From Aeromonas sp. RU39B (GTDB lineage Bacteria; Pseudomonadota; Gammaproteobacteria; Enterobacterales; Aeromonadaceae): a stretch of 64,000 bases of DNA. Positions within the stretch are counted from its first letter, which is position 1, and each line of letters begins with the position of its first letter. The notes beneath the pieces were generated by a model, which saw nothing but the letters and a program-made list of their open reading frames with translations, made no database searches and was not told the origin of the DNA. The stretch covers positions 62,001 through 126,000 of the forward strand of contig NZ_FTMJ01000007.1 of NCBI RefSeq assembly GCF_900156095.1, read 5' to 3'. A program made the translations under genes and the position numbers. Below, in pieces: positions 17,554 through 29,739 of this stretch.

Positions 17554-18996
17554 CTACTGACGCCAGAAGGAGGGGAAGAACAGTACCGCCACCGTCAGGA
17601 TTTCGAGGCGCCCCAGCATCATGCCAAAGGACAGGATCCACTTGGCCGATTCGGGCAAGCTGGCAAAGTTGGTGCTTGGCCCCACTATCGGTCCCATGCC
17701 CGGGCCAACGTTAGCCACCGCCGTAATGGAGCTGGAAATCGAGGTCAGCGGATCGAGCCCGATAAAAGCCAGCAGCGCAGCGATAAACAGGATCACCGCC
17801 ACGTAGGAGAGAACAAACGCTATCATCGAGCGGATGATGCTTTCGTTGACCGGGCGGCCGTTGAATTTCTGCGGGAACACGCCGGAGGGGTGCATCAGTT
17901 GCAGCATCTGCTTGCGAAACAGCGCAAACGAGAGCTGGATCCGAAAGATCTTGAGGCCACCGGCCGTTGAGCCGGAGCAGGCGCCGATCCCTAACAGGCA
18001 TAAAAACAGAATAAAGGAGAGCGGGCCCCAGGTACCGAAGTCACCCAGCCCGTAACCGGTGGTAGTCAGCACCGACACGATGTTAAAGCAGCTGATCCGC
18101 AGCGCATCCCAGAAACCGAAAATATTCCGGTGCCACAGATAGAGGGTCAGCACCGCAGTTGTTGCCAGCACCAACCAGAAGAAACCCCGCACCTGCGCAT
18201 CATGAAACAAGCTGGCATCACGGCGCGAGAGGCTCTGCACATAGAGCAGGAACGGCAGGCCACCAAGGAACATAAACAGGGTTCCGACCCAGTGCGCCGC
18301 ATTGGAGAAGTGCGACATGGATTGATCCGAGGTGGAGTAACCGCCGGTGCTGAGGGTGGTCATCGAGTGGTTGATGGCTTCGAAGATGGTCATGCCACTG
18401 GCCCAGTAGGCCAGCACGCAGAGCATCGACAACACCAGATAGACCAGCACGATATGGTTGGCCACCGTCTTGGCGCGCGGAGCACTTTTATCCGACCAGT
18501 CCGAGCTTTCGGTCTGGAACAGCTTCATGCCGCCCACGTTCAGATAAGGCAGCACCGCCACCGCCATCACGATAAAACCAACCCCACCCAGCCACTGCAG
18601 GATGGAGCGCCACAACAGAATGCTGTGGGCCATGGTGTCGAGGCCGGAGAGCACGGTCGAGCCGGTGGTGGTCACGCCCGACATGGTCTCGAAGTAGGCG
18701 TCGGTAAAGTTGATGTGGTTGATAAACACAAACGGCAGGGCGCCGAAAATGCAGACCACCGCCCACACCAAGGTGGTCAGCAGGAACATCTCGCGCACCC
18801 CGAGCCGGAATGTCGCCTTGCGCCCGTAGTGCAGGCAGAGGAAGGCCGCGGCGTGAGTGATCAGCACCGACTTGAGAAACTCGGCCACCCCTTCCGTGCC
18901 GGTGACTAGCGCCAACAGGGTGGGCAGCCACATGAAGAGGGCCAGCTTGGAGAGCACCAGTCCAAGGGTGAACAGGATGGGACGCAGCTTGATCAT
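17554..18996 (-). CDS. trkH: Potassium uptake channel subunit TrkH
   Basis: A 480-residue membrane protein with the four pore loops of the Trk/Ktr family, for example ETMSGVTTTGSTVL, MTTLSTGGYSTSD, VSVLTTTGYGLGDFG and ITAVANVGPGMGP. TrkH conducts K+ under control of the cytosolic TrkA ring encoded 97 bases upstream. It is the last gene of the def-fmt-rsmB-trkA-trkH run. In E. coli trkH is elsewhere, so this arrangement puts both Trk subunits in one unit. Confidence 0.95.
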   Translation of the reverse strand: MIKLRPILFTLGLVLSKLALFMWLPTLLALVTGTEGVAEFLKSVLITHAAAFLCLHYGRKATFRLGVREMFLLTTLVWAVVCIFGALPFVFINHINFTDAYFETMSGVTTTGSTVLSGLDTMAHSILLWRSILQWLGGVGFIVMAVAVLPYLNVGGMKLFQTESSDWSDKSAPRAKTVANHIVLVYLVLSMLCVLAYWASGMTIFEAINHSMTTLSTGGYSTSDQSMSHFSNAAHWVGTLFMFLGGLPFLLYVQSLSRRDASLFHDAQVRGFFWLVLATTAVLTLYLWHRNIFGFWDALRISCFNIVSVLTTTGYGLGDFGTWGPLSFILFLCLLGIGACSGSTAGGLKIFRIQLSFALFRKQMLQLMHPSGVFPQKFNGRPVNESIIRSMIAFVLSYVAVILFIAALLAFIGLDPLTSISSSITAVANVGPGMGPIVGPSTNFASLPESAKWILSFGMMLGRLEILTVAVLFFPSFWRQ

Positions 18997-19025
18997 GAGT
19001 GGCAGCCTGGTCGTTGATTAACACA

Positions 19026-19063
19026 AGGCCCGGCGCTCTCCCTAAAGAGAGCTGACCGGGCCT
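19026..19063 (-). terminator. Intercistronic hairpin between trkA and trkH
   Basis: AGGCCCGG (19026-19033) pairs with CCGGGCCT (19056-19063), with an inner CTCTC/GAGAG stem. Only a weak U-run follows on the minus strand, so it may attenuate trkH or protect the trkA mRNA end. Confidence 0.5.
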
Positions 19064-19092
19064 GATGCGGGATGCGCTGAGTCATGGTCGCG

Positions 19093-20469
19093 TTACAGGA
19101 AGAAGGGGCTGGGTTGGAACAGCCTTTCTACTTCGGGAATGTACTTCTTGTCGACCAGGAACATCACCACATGGTCATCCTGTTGGATAACGGTGCGGTC
19201 ATGGGCGATCAGCACCTCTTCGCCACGCACAATGGCGCCAATGGTGGTGCCGGGCGGCAGTTTGAGCTCGCCTACTGTGCGACCCACCACCTTGGAGTTG
19301 TTCTCGTCGCCGTGGGCTACCGCTTCAATCGCTTCGGCCGCGCCGCGGCGCAGGCTGTAAACGTTGGCGATGTCGGCACGCCGCACGTGGGTGAGCAGGG
19401 CAGAAATGGTGGCCTGTTGCGGTGAGATGGCGATATCGATGGAGCCGCCTTGTACCAGATCCACATAAGCACCGCGCTGGATCAGCACCATGGTCTTCTT
19501 GGCGCCCATCTTCTTGGCGAGCAGGGCCGACATGATATTGGCCTCATCCTCATTGGTCACGGCAATGAAGACGTCGGTCTGGTCGATATGCTCTTCGGCC
19601 AGCAGCTCCTGATCGGCGGCATCACCACAGAAGACGATGGTGTTCTCAAGCAGCTCGGAGAGCTGCTCGGCCCGTTTGGGGCTGCGTTCGATCAACTTGA
19701 CGCTGTAGCGCTTCTCGAGCTGACGCGCCAGACCGGCACCGATGTTGCCGCCACCGACGATCATGATGCGGCGATAGGGGCTCTCGAGGCGTTGCAGCTC
19801 CGACATCACGGCGCGGATATGGCCGGAGGCGGCCACGAAGAAGACTTCGTCATCGGCCTCGATGATGGTGGTCCCTTGCGGGCGGATCGGACGGCCCTGA
19901 CGGAAAATCGCCGCCACCCGTGTTTCGATGTTGGGCATGTGCTCGCGCAAGGTTGAAAGCGCATTACCGACCAGCGGACCGCCGTAGTAGGCCTTGACCG
20001 CGACCAGACCTACCCGGCCACCGGCAAAGTCGACCACTTGCAGGGCGCCGGGGTATTCGATCAGGCGGCGGATATAGTCTGTCACCAACTGCTCGGGGGC
20101 GATCAGGTGATCGACCGGCACCGCCTCGGGCAAGAACAGGCGATCGCGTTCGGCCAGATAGGCCGGAGAGCGGATCCGCGCCACCTTGTTGGGGGTGTTG
20201 AACAGGGAGTAGGCCACCTGACAGGCGATCATGTTGGTTTCATCGCTGTTGGTCACGGCAACCAGCATGTCGGCATCCTGAGCGCCGGCTTCGCGCAGCA
20301 CCTTGGGATGAGCACCGTGGCCGTTCACCACCCGCAGGTCGAAGCGATCCTGCAGCTCGCGCAGCCGTTCGCTGTCGGTGTCGACCAGCGTGATATCGTT
20401 GTTCTCACCGGCCAGATTCTCTGCCAGCGTGCCGCCGACTTGGCCGGCGCCCAGAATGATGATCTTCAT
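19093..20469 (-). CDS. trkA: Trk potassium transporter NAD-binding subunit TrkA
   Basis: A 458-residue peripheral protein made of two RCK repeats, each with a TrkA_N Rossmann fold ([13 protein letters not shown] at residue 7; [13 protein letters not shown] near 238) and a TrkA_C domain. It gates TrkH in response to NAD(H) or ATP/ADP. It starts eight bases after rsmB stops, so the two are probably translated from one message. Confidence 0.95.
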   Translation of the reverse strand: MKIIILGAGQVGGTLAENLAGENNDITLVDTDSERLRELQDRFDLRVVNGHGAHPKVLREAGAQDADMLVAVTNSDETNMIACQVAYSLFNTPNKVARIRSPAYLAERDRLFLPEAVPVDHLIAPEQLVTDYIRRLIEYPGALQVVDFAGGRVGLVAVKAYYGGPLVGNALSTLREHMPNIETRVAAIFRQGRPIRPQGTTIIEADDEVFFVAASGHIRAVMSELQRLESPYRRIMIVGGGNIGAGLARQLEKRYSVKLIERSPKRAEQLSELLENTIVFCGDAADQELLAEEHIDQTDVFIAVTNEDEANIMSALLAKKMGAKKTMVLIQRGAYVDLVQGGSIDIAISPQQATISALLTHVRRADIANVYSLRRGAAEAIEAVAHGDENNSKVVGRTVGELKLPPGTTIGAIVRGEEVLIAHDRTVIQQDDHVVMFLVDKKYIPEVERLFQPSPFFL

Positions 20470-20476
20470 CGTTGGC

Positions 20477-21769
20477 TCACTGCTTCTTCAACTTGGCGTA
20501 ATAGAAGCCGTCCATCTCACCCTCTCCCGGCAGGAACTGGCGCCCCGGCATCTGCGGCGTATCGCCAGCGTGCAGCGGAACCAGCGTGGCATCGGGAGTG
20601 GCAGCGAGAAAGGCGCGGATCTGATCGCGATTCTCGTCCGGCAGCACCGAACAGGTGGCATACAAAAGCGTACCGCCGCTTTTGAGTTTCGACCACAAGG
20701 CGCCCAGAATCTGGCGTTGCAGCTGGGCCAGCTCGCGGATGTCCTGATCGCGGCGCAGCCACTTGATATCGGGGTGGCGGCGGATAACGCCGGTGGCCGA
20801 GCAGGGGGCATCAAGCAGAATGCGATCAAATTGCGGCCCTTGCCACCATTGGTCCGGCGCGCTGGCATCACCGTGGATAAGCTGAGCCTGCAGGCCGATA
20901 CGATCCAGATTTTGCTGCACCCGCTTGAGGCGCTCGCCATCGGCATCCACCGCGACCACACCGGCCAGCGCCGGCTGGCGCTCCAGCAGATGTGCGGTCT
21001 TGCCGCCCGGGGCGGCGCAGGCGTCGAGCACCCACTCGCCCGGCTGCGGGTCGAGCAGTGCGGCGGCTTGCTGCGCAGCGCCGTCCTGTACCGAGCAGTC
21101 GCCGGTCTCAAAGCCGGGCAGCTTGGCCACATCGCAGGGGCGAGTCAGCAGAATGGATTGGTCCCCTTCGCTGCCGGCTGTGGCTTCCAGGCCAGTGTCG
21201 GCCATCCGCGCCAGCATGGCATCGCGGCTTTGGCGGCTGCCGTTGTTGCGGATCCACATGGGCGGGCGCTGGTTGTTGGCATCGAGAATTGCTTCCCACT
21301 GCTCTGGATAGGCTTGGCGCAGGCGTTTGGTTAACCACTCCGGATGGCCAAGGCGGACGCTGGGATTGCGATCCACCCGCATCAGAATCACTTCGGCACT
21401 GCGCTGGAAATTGCGCAGCACACCATTGATCAGGCCACGCAGCGCTTGTCCTTTCAGCAGCTTGGTGGCGTTGACGGTCTCGGCCACGGCCGCATGGGGC
21501 GGAATGCGGGTATAGATGAGCTGGTAGAGACCGACCAGCAGCAGATAGTGAAAGACGCGGCTCTTGTTTTTGAGCGGCTTGTCCATCATCTCGCCGACTG
21601 CGGCGTCAAGACGCGGCAACCAGCGCAGGGTGCCGTAGCAAAGCTCCTGCAGCAGGGCGCGGTCACGGGGCGCAACCAGATCCTGAGCCGGGGGCAACGC
21701 CGCGGAGAGAGAGTGACCGTGATCCAGCACCTGTTGCATGACCAAAGCGGCCTGAGCACGAGTTTTCAT
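20477..21769 (-). CDS. rsmB: 16S rRNA m5C967 methyltransferase RsmB
   Basis: A 430-residue protein: an N-terminal NusB-like RNA-binding domain (about 5-130) and a C-terminal SAM methyltransferase with [31 protein letters not shown] and [11 protein letters not shown] carrying the two catalytic cysteines. It methylates C967 of 16S rRNA. It lies between fmt and trkA as in E. coli. Confidence 0.95.
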   Translation of the reverse strand: MKTRAQAALVMQQVLDHGHSLSAALPPAQDLVAPRDRALLQELCYGTLRWLPRLDAAVGEMMDKPLKNKSRVFHYLLLVGLYQLIYTRIPPHAAVAETVNATKLLKGQALRGLINGVLRNFQRSAEVILMRVDRNPSVRLGHPEWLTKRLRQAYPEQWEAILDANNQRPPMWIRNNGSRQSRDAMLARMADTGLEATAGSEGDQSILLTRPCDVAKLPGFETGDCSVQDGAAQQAAALLDPQPGEWVLDACAAPGGKTAHLLERQPALAGVVAVDADGERLKRVQQNLDRIGLQAQLIHGDASAPDQWWQGPQFDRILLDAPCSATGVIRRHPDIKWLRRDQDIRELAQLQRQILGALWSKLKSGGTLLYATCSVLPDENRDQIRAFLAATPDATLVPLHAGDTPQMPGRQFLPGEGEMDGFYYAKLKKQ

Positions 21770-21823
21770 ACGCTTACCTTGATTGAAACCTTGCCGGTGA
21801 CGGGCGGCGGGCGCCCATCATCC

Positions 21824-22768
21824 TTACGCCAGTACAGTGCCGACGGTGAACCAGTCGCGCCGGGAGTTAAGCAGATCCTGCACGCTCATCGGCTTCTTGC
21901 CGGGCGGTTGCAGGGTCAGCAGGCGCAATACACCGTTGCCGGTGGCCACGTCGATGCCATCGCGATCGGCCTTGAGCAGGGTGCCGGGTGCCTTGCCATG
22001 ATCGTCGGCAATGACTTGGGCAGACCACACCTTGATGGTCTGCTCAGCCACATCAAACCAGCTGATAGGCCAGGGATTGAAAGCGCGGGTGCAGCGCTCG
22101 ATGGCGGCGGCATCCAGTGTCCAGTCGATGCGTGCTTCCTCTTTGGAGAGCTTCTGGGCGTAGTTGGCCAGGGCATCATCCTGCACCTCGGCACTGATGG
22201 TGCCGGCAGCGAGCATGTCGAGAGTCTCGACCAGCGCATGCGGACCGAGCTCAGCCAGCTTGTCATACAGGCTGGTGGAGGTTTCGTCGGCAGCGATCGG
22301 GCAGCTCACTTTGCGCAGCATGGCGCCGGTATCAAGGCCCACGTCCATCTGCATGATGGTGACACCGGTTTCGGCATCACCGGCCCAGATGGAGCGCTGG
22401 ATTGGCGCGGCACCACGCCAGCGCGGCAACAGGGAGCCGTGTACGTTGATGCAGCCCAGACGCGGGGTATCGAGCACGGCCTTGGGCAGGATCAGGCCAT
22501 ATGCCACCACCACCATCAGGTCGGCACCAAGCGCCGCCAGTTCAGCTTGCGCCTCTTCATTGCGCAGGCTAACCGGTTGATAGACCGGCAGATTGTGGGC
22601 TAAGGCGAGCTCTTTGACCGGGCTGGCTGTGAGCTTTTGACCGCGACCGGCGGGTTTATCCGGCTGGGTATAGACGGCCACAACCTCGTGGCCGGAAGAC
22701 AACAACGCCGCCAGATGACGGGCGGCGAAGTCGGGAGTACCGGCAAAAATCAGTTTGAGTTTGCTCAA
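21824..22768 (-). CDS. fmt: Methionyl-tRNA formyltransferase
   Basis: A 314-residue enzyme with the N-terminal [15 protein letters not shown], the 10-formyltetrahydrofolate-binding catalytic region [18 protein letters not shown], and a C-terminal OB-like tRNA-binding domain. It formylates initiator Met-tRNA. It begins 11 bases after def, the gene for the enzyme that later removes the formyl group. Confidence 0.96.
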   Translation of the reverse strand: MSKLKLIFAGTPDFAARHLAALLSSGHEVVAVYTQPDKPAGRGQKLTASPVKELALAHNLPVYQPVSLRNEEAQAELAALGADLMVVVAYGLILPKAVLDTPRLGCINVHGSLLPRWRGAAPIQRSIWAGDAETGVTIMQMDVGLDTGAMLRKVSCPIAADETSTSLYDKLAELGPHALVETLDMLAAGTISAEVQDDALANYAQKLSKEEARIDWTLDAAAIERCTRAFNPWPISWFDVAEQTIKVWSAQVIADDHGKAPGTLLKADRDGIDVATGNGVLRLLTLQPPGKKPMSVQDLLNSRRDWFTVGTVLA

Positions 22769-22779
22769 GCGGGGTATCC

Positions 22780-23292
22780 TCAGGCGTTCTTGCGATCTTC
22801 TCGTGCCATCTTTTCCAGCTTCTGACGAAAACGCTGGCGTTTGAGCGGAGAGAGATAATCGACAAACAGCTTGCCGATCAGATGGTCCATTTCGTGCTGA
22901 ATGCAGATGGCCAGCAGATCGTCGGCTTCCAGTTCAAAGAACTCACCCTTGGCATTTTGGGCGCGGATTTTGACCCATTCGGCGCGAGGCACCAGTGCGC
23001 GGCAAGTCGGTACCGACAGGCAGCCCTCTTCGATGCCGGTGCTACCGGACTGCTCGAGCATCACCGGGTTGATCAGCACCAGTCGCTCATTGCGCTCCTC
23101 AGAGACGTCGATGACGATGATACGCTGGTGGATATCGACCTGGGTTGCCGCCAGACCGATGCCCTCTTCGGCGTACATGGTCTCAAACATATCATCTACA
23201 ATGTTCTGTAGTTCGGGAGTAAAGGCCTCGACTGAGGCAGCGACAGTTCTGAGTCGCTCATCGGGGAAGCGCAATACGTCTAGAATGGCCAT
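22780..23292 (-). CDS. def: Peptide deformylase
   Basis: A 170-residue metalloenzyme with all three signature motifs: [17 protein letters not shown] (metal-binding Cys) and QHEMDHLIG (HExxH). It removes formyl from nascent N-termini. It is first in the minus-strand operon, divergent from the LysM gene across a 109-base gap that should hold both promoters. Confidence 0.96.
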   Translation of the reverse strand: MAILDVLRFPDERLRTVAASVEAFTPELQNIVDDMFETMYAEEGIGLAATQVDIHQRIIVIDVSEERNERLVLINPVMLEQSGSTGIEEGCLSVPTCRALVPRAEWVKIRAQNAKGEFFELEADDLLAICIQHEMDHLIGKLFVDYLSPLKRQRFRQKLEKMAREDRKNA

Positions 23293-23401
23293 AAATAATC
23301 TGTTGAGCCTTATGCAAAAAAAGGGTTGAAGCTGGCGTAATTCTAGTCATTTACGCCGCCAAAAAACAGTCACTCACCCTGTGTTACACACAAGGAGTGC
23401 C

Positions 23402-24472
23402 ATGAAGCTGAAACCAATCATCCCCCTGCTGCTCTGGCTGGGGTGCTCGCCACTGACACTGGCAAACGAATCCCCATTGCTGCAGCCGGATTACCCGGCC
23501 ACCTATGTGGTGCAGCAGGGCGATACATTGTGGGATATAGCCGCACATTATCTACAGAAACCGTGGCAATGGCCAATCTTGTGGCAATCGAACCCACAGA
23601 TTGCCAATCCGCATCGCATCTATCCTGGCGATCAACTGGCCCTGCAGTGGCAAAACGGTGTTCCCCGACTGGTACGCAGTGGCGCGTTTGCCAAGCCGGT
23701 GATAACCCTGTCACCCAAGGTGCGGCGCGAAGCTGCCAATGATGCTATCCCCGCCTTGCCGCTTGCGGCTATTGAGCCCTTTTTGACCCAGGACCTGCTG
23801 TTTGCCAGCCAGGTGCAGCGCGATGGCGCGCCGATGGTCTTGGGCAATAACTCCGGTCAGCGAGCCTTGTTGGCGCCAGCCATCCTCTATGTGCGAGGGG
23901 TTCTGCAAACCGGGCAGCGCTATGGCGTCTATCGTGTGGGCAGTGAATTTCACGATCCTCACAGCGGTGAGTGGTTGGGTCAGGTGGCCAACCTCACTGG
24001 CGTGGTGCGCGCCGATAGTGTGGCAGGCGAGGGGATGAGCCGGGTGACGCTGCTCTCCAACCGGGAAGAGGTGCGTGAGGGCGATCGCTTGCTGCCGCTT
24101 CCGGCCGACCCCACATTGCAGGCGCAGTTCGATCCACGGCCTGCCGCTTCGCTTCAAGGGGGCGAGATTATCGGGCTGCCCGGGCAGCGGGTTACCGGCA
24201 GCCGGTTAGATGTGGTGCTGATCAACCGCGGAGCACGTGAAGCGCTGACACCGGGCATGTTGTTGCACGCTTGGCGTCCCGGTGCGCTGCTTAATCATGC
24301 GACGGTCGAGCGTTTTGCCGAGGCGAAAGCGGCACCGGCGAAAAATCCACGCCTGCCGGCTGAGGTGATCGCCACCATCATGCTGTTCAAGGTGTATCCC
24401 ACCCTGAGTTACGGCCTGATTATGCACAGCCAGGATCTGGTGCGGGTGGGCTATGCCGTTACCGCCCCCTGA
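23402..24472 (+). CDS. LysM domain exported protein
   Basis: A 356-residue protein with a signal peptide (about 1-22, cleavage near LTLANE) and one LysM domain at about 36-85 (VVQQGDTLWDIAAHYL through PHRIYPGDQLAL). It has a long C-terminal region of unknown fold. LysM binds peptidoglycan, so a periplasmic or envelope role is likely. The same gene precedes dprA in other gammaproteobacteria. The start at 23402 has AAGGAG five bases upstream. Its last 20 bases overlap dprA. Confidence 0.85.
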   Translation: MKLKPIIPLLLWLGCSPLTLANESPLLQPDYPATYVVQQGDTLWDIAAHYLQKPWQWPILWQSNPQIANPHRIYPGDQLALQWQNGVPRLVRSGAFAKPVITLSPKVRREAANDAIPALPLAAIEPFLTQDLLFASQVQRDGAPMVLGNNSGQRALLAPAILYVRGVLQTGQRYGVYRVGSEFHDPHSGEWLGQVANLTGVVRADSVAGEGMSRVTLLSNREEVREGDRLLPLPADPTLQAQFDPRPAASLQGGEIIGLPGQRVTGSRLDVVLINRGAREALTPGMLLHAWRPGALLNHATVERFAEAKAAPAKNPRLPAEVIATIMLFKVYPTLSYGLIMHSQDLVRVGYAVTAP

Positions 24473-25559
24473 GGCACGCGCAGCGCAGTGGCTGACTCTG
24501 GCCGGGTTGCCGGGGATTGGGCCGGTGCGTGCCTGGCGATTACTCGAACAGGTTGAGGACGACATCGATGCGCTGCTGGCCATGCCGGATGCGGCGCTGC
24601 GCGAATGGGGGCTTAACAGTCAGCAGTTGCAAGCTCTGCGCCGCCCCTTGGCCGAACAGTCGGATGGGCTTTCTTGGTGCCAGACCGAGGATTGTCATCT
24701 GTTAACCCCCGATCACCCCGACTATCCGGCGCTGCTGCGGGCCATCCCTGCGGCGCCGCTGCTACTTTGGTGCCGTGGCCAGCCAGCGCGCCTATCAGAC
24801 AGCCAACTGGCCATGGTGGGTACCCGCCATCCGACCTATGCTGGCCGCGACAATGCCCGGCAACTGGCCAGTGACCTTGCTGCCACGGGTCTCACCATCA
24901 CCTCCGGGCTGGCGTTGGGAATCGATGCCATCTGTCATCAGGCGGTGCTCGATGGTGGTGGCCAGACCGTGGCTGTGCTCGGCTCGGGACTGGATATGGT
25001 CTATCCGGCTCGTAACAAGGGGCTGGCCGAGCAGATTCTGGCGCGAGGCGGCGCGCTGGTTTCCGAGTGTTTTCCGGCGCAAGGGCCGCTGCCGGAGCAC
25101 TTTCCGCGGCGTAACCGCATCATCAGTGGATTGTCGCTCGGGGTGGTGGTGGTTGAGGCGGCCGAGCAGAGCGGGTCGCTCATTACGGCCCGTTTTGCCC
25201 TTGAGCAAGGGCGTGATGTGTTTGCGGTGCCGGGCGCCCGGCAAAACGCTCAGGCGCTCGGTTGCAACAAATTGATCCAGCAGGGCGCGAAACTTGTGCT
25301 CGAGGCAGCCGATATAGTGGAAGAGCTGGGATGGTCATCAGGTTGTCATTCATCGGTCGCGACAATGGATGGTGAGGTGAGCTGTCGATTGCCATTACCC
25401 GGTTTGTTGGATAACGTAGGTTATGAGGCCACAAGTGTGGATGTCGTTGCCGCCAGAGCCGGTCTCCCGGTCGATGTTGTTCTCGGACAGCTGGTCGAAC
25501 TGGAGCTGGAAGGGTTGGTGGAGGCGGTCGCCGGTGGATATGTCAGAAGGGGAGGGTGA
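24453..25559 (+). CDS. dprA: DNA processing protein DprA/Smf
   Basis: A 368-residue protein with an N-terminal helix-hairpin region, the extended Rossmann fold core (MVGTRHPTYAGRDNA, ITSGLALGIDAICHQ, VLGSGLDMVYPARN, RRNRIISGLS) and a C-terminal winged-helix DML1-like domain (about 300-365). DprA loads RecA on incoming single-stranded DNA during transformation. The start at 24453 lies inside the LysM gene (20-base overlap). Confidence 0.93.
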   Translation: MPLPPPEARAAQWLTLAGLPGIGPVRAWRLLEQVEDDIDALLAMPDAALREWGLNSQQLQALRRPLAEQSDGLSWCQTEDCHLLTPDHPDYPALLRAIPAAPLLLWCRGQPARLSDSQLAMVGTRHPTYAGRDNARQLASDLAATGLTITSGLALGIDAICHQAVLDGGGQTVAVLGSGLDMVYPARNKGLAEQILARGGALVSECFPAQGPLPEHFPRRNRIISGLSLGVVVVEAAEQSGSLITARFALEQGRDVFAVPGARQNAQALGCNKLIQQGAKLVLEAADIVEELGWSSGCHSSVATMDGEVSCRLPLPGLLDNVGYEATSVDVVAARAGLPVDVVLGQLVELELEGLVEAVAGGYVRRGG

Positions 25560-25562
25560 ATC

Positions 25563-26036
25563 ATGTTTGATGTATTGATGTACCTTTTCGAGACCTACAT
25601 CCACAGCGATGCAGAGGTCATGATCGATCAGGACCAACTGACCGACGAGCTGACACGCGCCGGTTTTCATCAGGATGAAATTTACAAAGCACTGGGATGG
25701 CTGGAGCGTTTGGCCAGTCTGCATGACAGCGAACGTGAAACCTACGTCACCTGCAGTGCCCCCAGTTCAATGCGCATCTATGCCCCGCAGGAGCTGGCCC
25801 GGCTCAGTGTCGAGTGCCGTGGCTTTTTGATGTTCCTCGAGCAGGCTAATGTGCTCAACGCTGAAACCCGCGAGATTGTCATCGAACGTCTGTTGGAGCT
25901 CGACAGCCCCGAGATTGAGCTCGATGACCTCAAGTGGGTGGTGATGATGGTGCTATTCAACGTTCCCGGCAGCGAAAACGCCTACCAGCAGATGGAAGAG
26001 CTGGTGTTTGACGAGTCGGATGGCGTGATTCACTGA
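25563..26036 (+). CDS. smg: Smg family protein (DUF494)
   Basis: A 157-residue acidic protein starting [16 protein letters not shown], the conserved N-terminus of Smg/DUF494, and containing [11 protein letters not shown] and [14 protein letters not shown]. The function is unknown. It starts three bases after dprA stops, so it is in the same message. The order dprA-smg-yrdD is conserved in E. coli. Confidence 0.93.
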   Translation: MFDVLMYLFETYIHSDAEVMIDQDQLTDELTRAGFHQDEIYKALGWLERLASLHDSERETYVTCSAPSSMRIYAPQELARLSVECRGFLMFLEQANVLNAETREIVIERLLELDSPEIELDDLKWVVMMVLFNVPGSENAYQQMEELVFDESDGVIH

Positions 26037-26095
26037 CACCATGGCGCCGCGCTGCTAGAATCCGGCCATTCCGGATTCGGCAAGCGCGGTGACTC

Positions 26096-26653
26096 ATGTC
26101 CAAAATTGATCCCAACCTGTTCTCTGCGCACGAGCACGCTCTCGAGCGTGACCCCTGCCCGCAATGTGGCGCCGAGCTGGTGATCCGCCAGGGCAAGCAT
26201 GGTCCCTTCCTGGGTTGCAGTGCCTATCCGGCCTGTGACTTCATTCGTTCCCTGAGCCCTTCTGGACGTGATATCGAAAAGGTGCTGGAAGGCTCTCAAT
26301 GCCCGGCGTGTGGTCAGCCGCTGGCCATCAAGAAGGGGCGTTACGGCCTGTTTGTCGGTTGCACCCAATATCCCCTCTGCCAGCACATCGAATCGCTGCA
26401 GGAGAAAGATGATACCCAGATTGCCTGTCCCAGTTGTGGCCAAGGGCATCTGGAGAGCCGCACCTCGCGCTATGGCAAGCAGTTTTATGCCTGCAGCTGC
26501 TATCCCGAGTGCAAATACGTGGTCAATGACAAGCCGGTTGCGATGAGCTGTCCCGATTGCGGCTGGAGCATCATGGTGGAAAAACGGGTGCGTGGCACCC
26601 TGCGCTGGGTCTGTCCGCAAAAAGCATGCGGCAGACAAGTGGAGCGGTTATAA
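26096..26653 (+). CDS. Topoisomerase-type zinc-finger protein (YrdD-like)
   Basis: A 185-residue protein made of tandem C4 zinc ribbons like those at the C-terminus of topoisomerase I: CPQCGAELVIRQGKHGPFLG, CPACGQPLAIKKGRYGLFVG, CPSCGQGHLESRTSRYG, and a fourth CPDCGW...CPQKACG. Such repeats bind single-stranded nucleic acid; no catalytic domain is present. The gene is placed as in E. coli after smg. Its stop overlaps the purE -10 box. Confidence 0.9.
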   Translation: MSKIDPNLFSAHEHALERDPCPQCGAELVIRQGKHGPFLGCSAYPACDFIRSLSPSGRDIEKVLEGSQCPACGQPLAIKKGRYGLFVGCTQYPLCQHIESLQEKDDTQIACPSCGQGHLESRTSRYGKQFYACSCYPECKYVVNDKPVAMSCPDCGWSIMVEKRVRGTLRWVCPQKACGRQVERL

Positions 26654-26683
26654 TCGCCACGCCGCGCCGGTAAACGTTTGCGG
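26649..26683 (+). promoter_or_regulatory. purE promoter -10 and PurR operator
   Basis: A perfect TATAAT lies at 26649-26654. At 26668-26683 the sequence GGTAAACGTTTGCGG matches the core of the PurR operator (AAACGTTTGC), placed just downstream of the expected transcription start. Confidence 0.65.
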
Positions 26684-26721
26684 CAAGGTTTAGCCCCCAC
26701 TTGGAGTAAGGATTTTCCGCT

Positions 26722-27228
26722 ATGACCAAACCCTTTGTTGCAGTCCTGATGGGCTCTGATTCCGACTTCCCCGTGATGCAGACGACCCTGGACGTGCTCA
26801 ATTCGTTTGATATCCAGGTCGAGGTGAAGGTGACTTCCGCCCACCGGACCCCTGCTGCCACCCACGCCTATGTAACCGACGCCGAAGCGCGCGGTTGCCG
26901 CGTCTTTATCTGCGCGGCAGGTCTCGCAGCTCACCTGGCGGGTGCCGTTGCCGGCATCACTACCCGTCCGGTGATCGGTGTGCCGATCGATGGTGGCCCG
27001 CTCAAGGGACTGGATGCGCTGCTCTCTACCGTGCAGATGCCTGGCGGTGTGCCGGTTGCCACCGTGGCTATCGGCAAAGCCGGTGCCAAGAATGCTGCGT
27101 ATCTGGCGGCCCAGATGCTGGCGGTGGGCGATGACGAGCTGGCGGCTCGTGTGCGTGCCGAGCGTCAGAAGAACGCCGAAGAGGTCATGGCCAAAGACGC
27201 CGCCTTGCAAGCACAATTGAAAAAGTAA
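26722..27228 (+). CDS. purE: N5-carboxyaminoimidazole ribonucleotide mutase PurE
   Basis: A 168-residue class I PurE with [19 protein letters not shown], and [12 protein letters not shown] followed by VPVATVAIG. It moves the carboxyl group of N5-CAIR to make CAIR in purine synthesis. PurK is not adjacent, unlike in E. coli. A terminator follows directly, so this is a single-gene unit under the PurR-like site. Confidence 0.95.
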   Translation: MTKPFVAVLMGSDSDFPVMQTTLDVLNSFDIQVEVKVTSAHRTPAATHAYVTDAEARGCRVFICAAGLAAHLAGAVAGITTRPVIGVPIDGGPLKGLDALLSTVQMPGGVPVATVAIGKAGAKNAAYLAAQMLAVGDDELAARVRAERQKNAEEVMAKDAALQAQLKK

Positions 27229-27245
27229 TCAGAACGTGTCACAAC

Positions 27246-27274
27246 AACGGCGGCTTTCGGGCCGCCGTTTTTTT
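27246..27274 (+). terminator. Rho-independent terminator of purE
   Basis: AACGGCGGC (27246-27254) pairs with GCCGCCGTT (27261-27269), followed by seven T. The structure is strong and canonical. Confidence 0.9.
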
Positions 27275-27334
27275 ATCTGGGCGGGCTCGGCGCGACGGAT
27301 TCGTCGTGACAATAAAAAATTGAGCGTGAGCAAT

Positions 27335-28809
<1,475 letters not shown>

Positions 28810-28815
28810 CGCAGG

Positions 28816-28838
28816 CGGCCCCGCGCTGGGGCCGTTTT
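28816..28838 (+). terminator. Terminator-like hairpin after hemF
   Basis: CGGCCCC (28816-28822) pairs with GGGGCCG (28828-28834), then TTTTGC. The T-run is short, so read-through to aroE is possible. Confidence 0.6.
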
Positions 28839-28899
28839 GCTTGTGGCAGCCGGCAAAAAGCCGTTAAATCGGACCATCAGCCGTAACAGGATATTTCCG

Positions 28900-29715
28900 A
28901 TGGACCGCTATCTCGTATTTGGCCACCCGATTCGCCACAGCAAATCACCCTTCATCCACACCTTGTTTGCCCGCCAGACCATGCAGCAGATGGAGTACTC
29001 CCTGTGCGAGCCGCCGCTGGACGGTTTTGCCGATGCGCTGCATCTGTTTTTTGTCCGCGGTGGTAAGGGCTGTAACGTCACGGTGCCGTTTAAGGAACAG
29101 GCCTTTGCGCTGGCCGGTTCGCTCACCCCGCGCGCGCGCCGCGCCGGCGCGGTCAACACCCTCAAGATGACCGATGACGGTGTTCTGATCGGTGATAACA
29201 CTGATGGTGCCGGTCTGGTGGCTGACCTCAAGCAACAATCGGTCGAGCTGGAAGGGGCGCGCATTCTGCTGCTGGGGGCTGGTGGTGCGGCGCGTGGCGC
29301 ACTGGCGCCGCTGCTGGCCGAGCGTCCCCGCCAACTGGTGATTGCCAATCGCACCCAGGCCAAGGCCGAACAACTGGCCAGCGAGTTTGCCGATCTGGGT
29401 GCTGTGCAGGCGTCGGCTTATGCGGCGCTAGAAGGGCCATTTGATCTTATTATCAACTCCACCTCGGCCAGCCTGGCGGGTGAGTTGCCGCCGTTAGCCG
29501 CTGACCTGATCCATTCACGCCTGACCGTCTACGATATGATGTATGGCGCCGGTGATACCGCCTTTAACGGTTGGGCGCGTCAACTGGGGGCGGAGCGGGT
29601 GATCGACGGACTGGGCATGCTGGTGGAGCAGGCGGCCGAGGCCTTCACCCTGTGGCGCGGTATTCGCCCGGGCACTCGTCAGGTGCTGCGCGAGCTGCGT
29701 CGTAATCTGGGTTAA
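28900..29715 (+). CDS. aroE: Shikimate dehydrogenase AroE
   Basis: A 271-residue NADP-dependent enzyme: the shikimate-binding SKS in [14 protein letters not shown], catalytic Lys in [12 protein letters not shown], Asp in GDNTDGAG, and the NADP loop [12 protein letters not shown] with [10 protein letters not shown]. It reduces 3-dehydroshikimate. The start at 28900 gives the standard N-terminus [10 protein letters not shown]. Confidence 0.95.
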   Translation: MDRYLVFGHPIRHSKSPFIHTLFARQTMQQMEYSLCEPPLDGFADALHLFFVRGGKGCNVTVPFKEQAFALAGSLTPRARRAGAVNTLKMTDDGVLIGDNTDGAGLVADLKQQSVELEGARILLLGAGGAARGALAPLLAERPRQLVIANRTQAKAEQLASEFADLGAVQASAYAALEGPFDLIINSTSASLAGELPPLAADLIHSRLTVYDMMYGAGDTAFNGWARQLGAERVIDGLGMLVEQAAEAFTLWRGIRPGTRQVLRELRRNLG

Positions 29716-29739
29716 GCCAGAGTCGTTGCGAGGAACACC

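Noticed and set aside
21344-22603. A 419-codon plus-strand open frame
   Set aside because: It runs antisense through rsmB and fmt, both clearly real.
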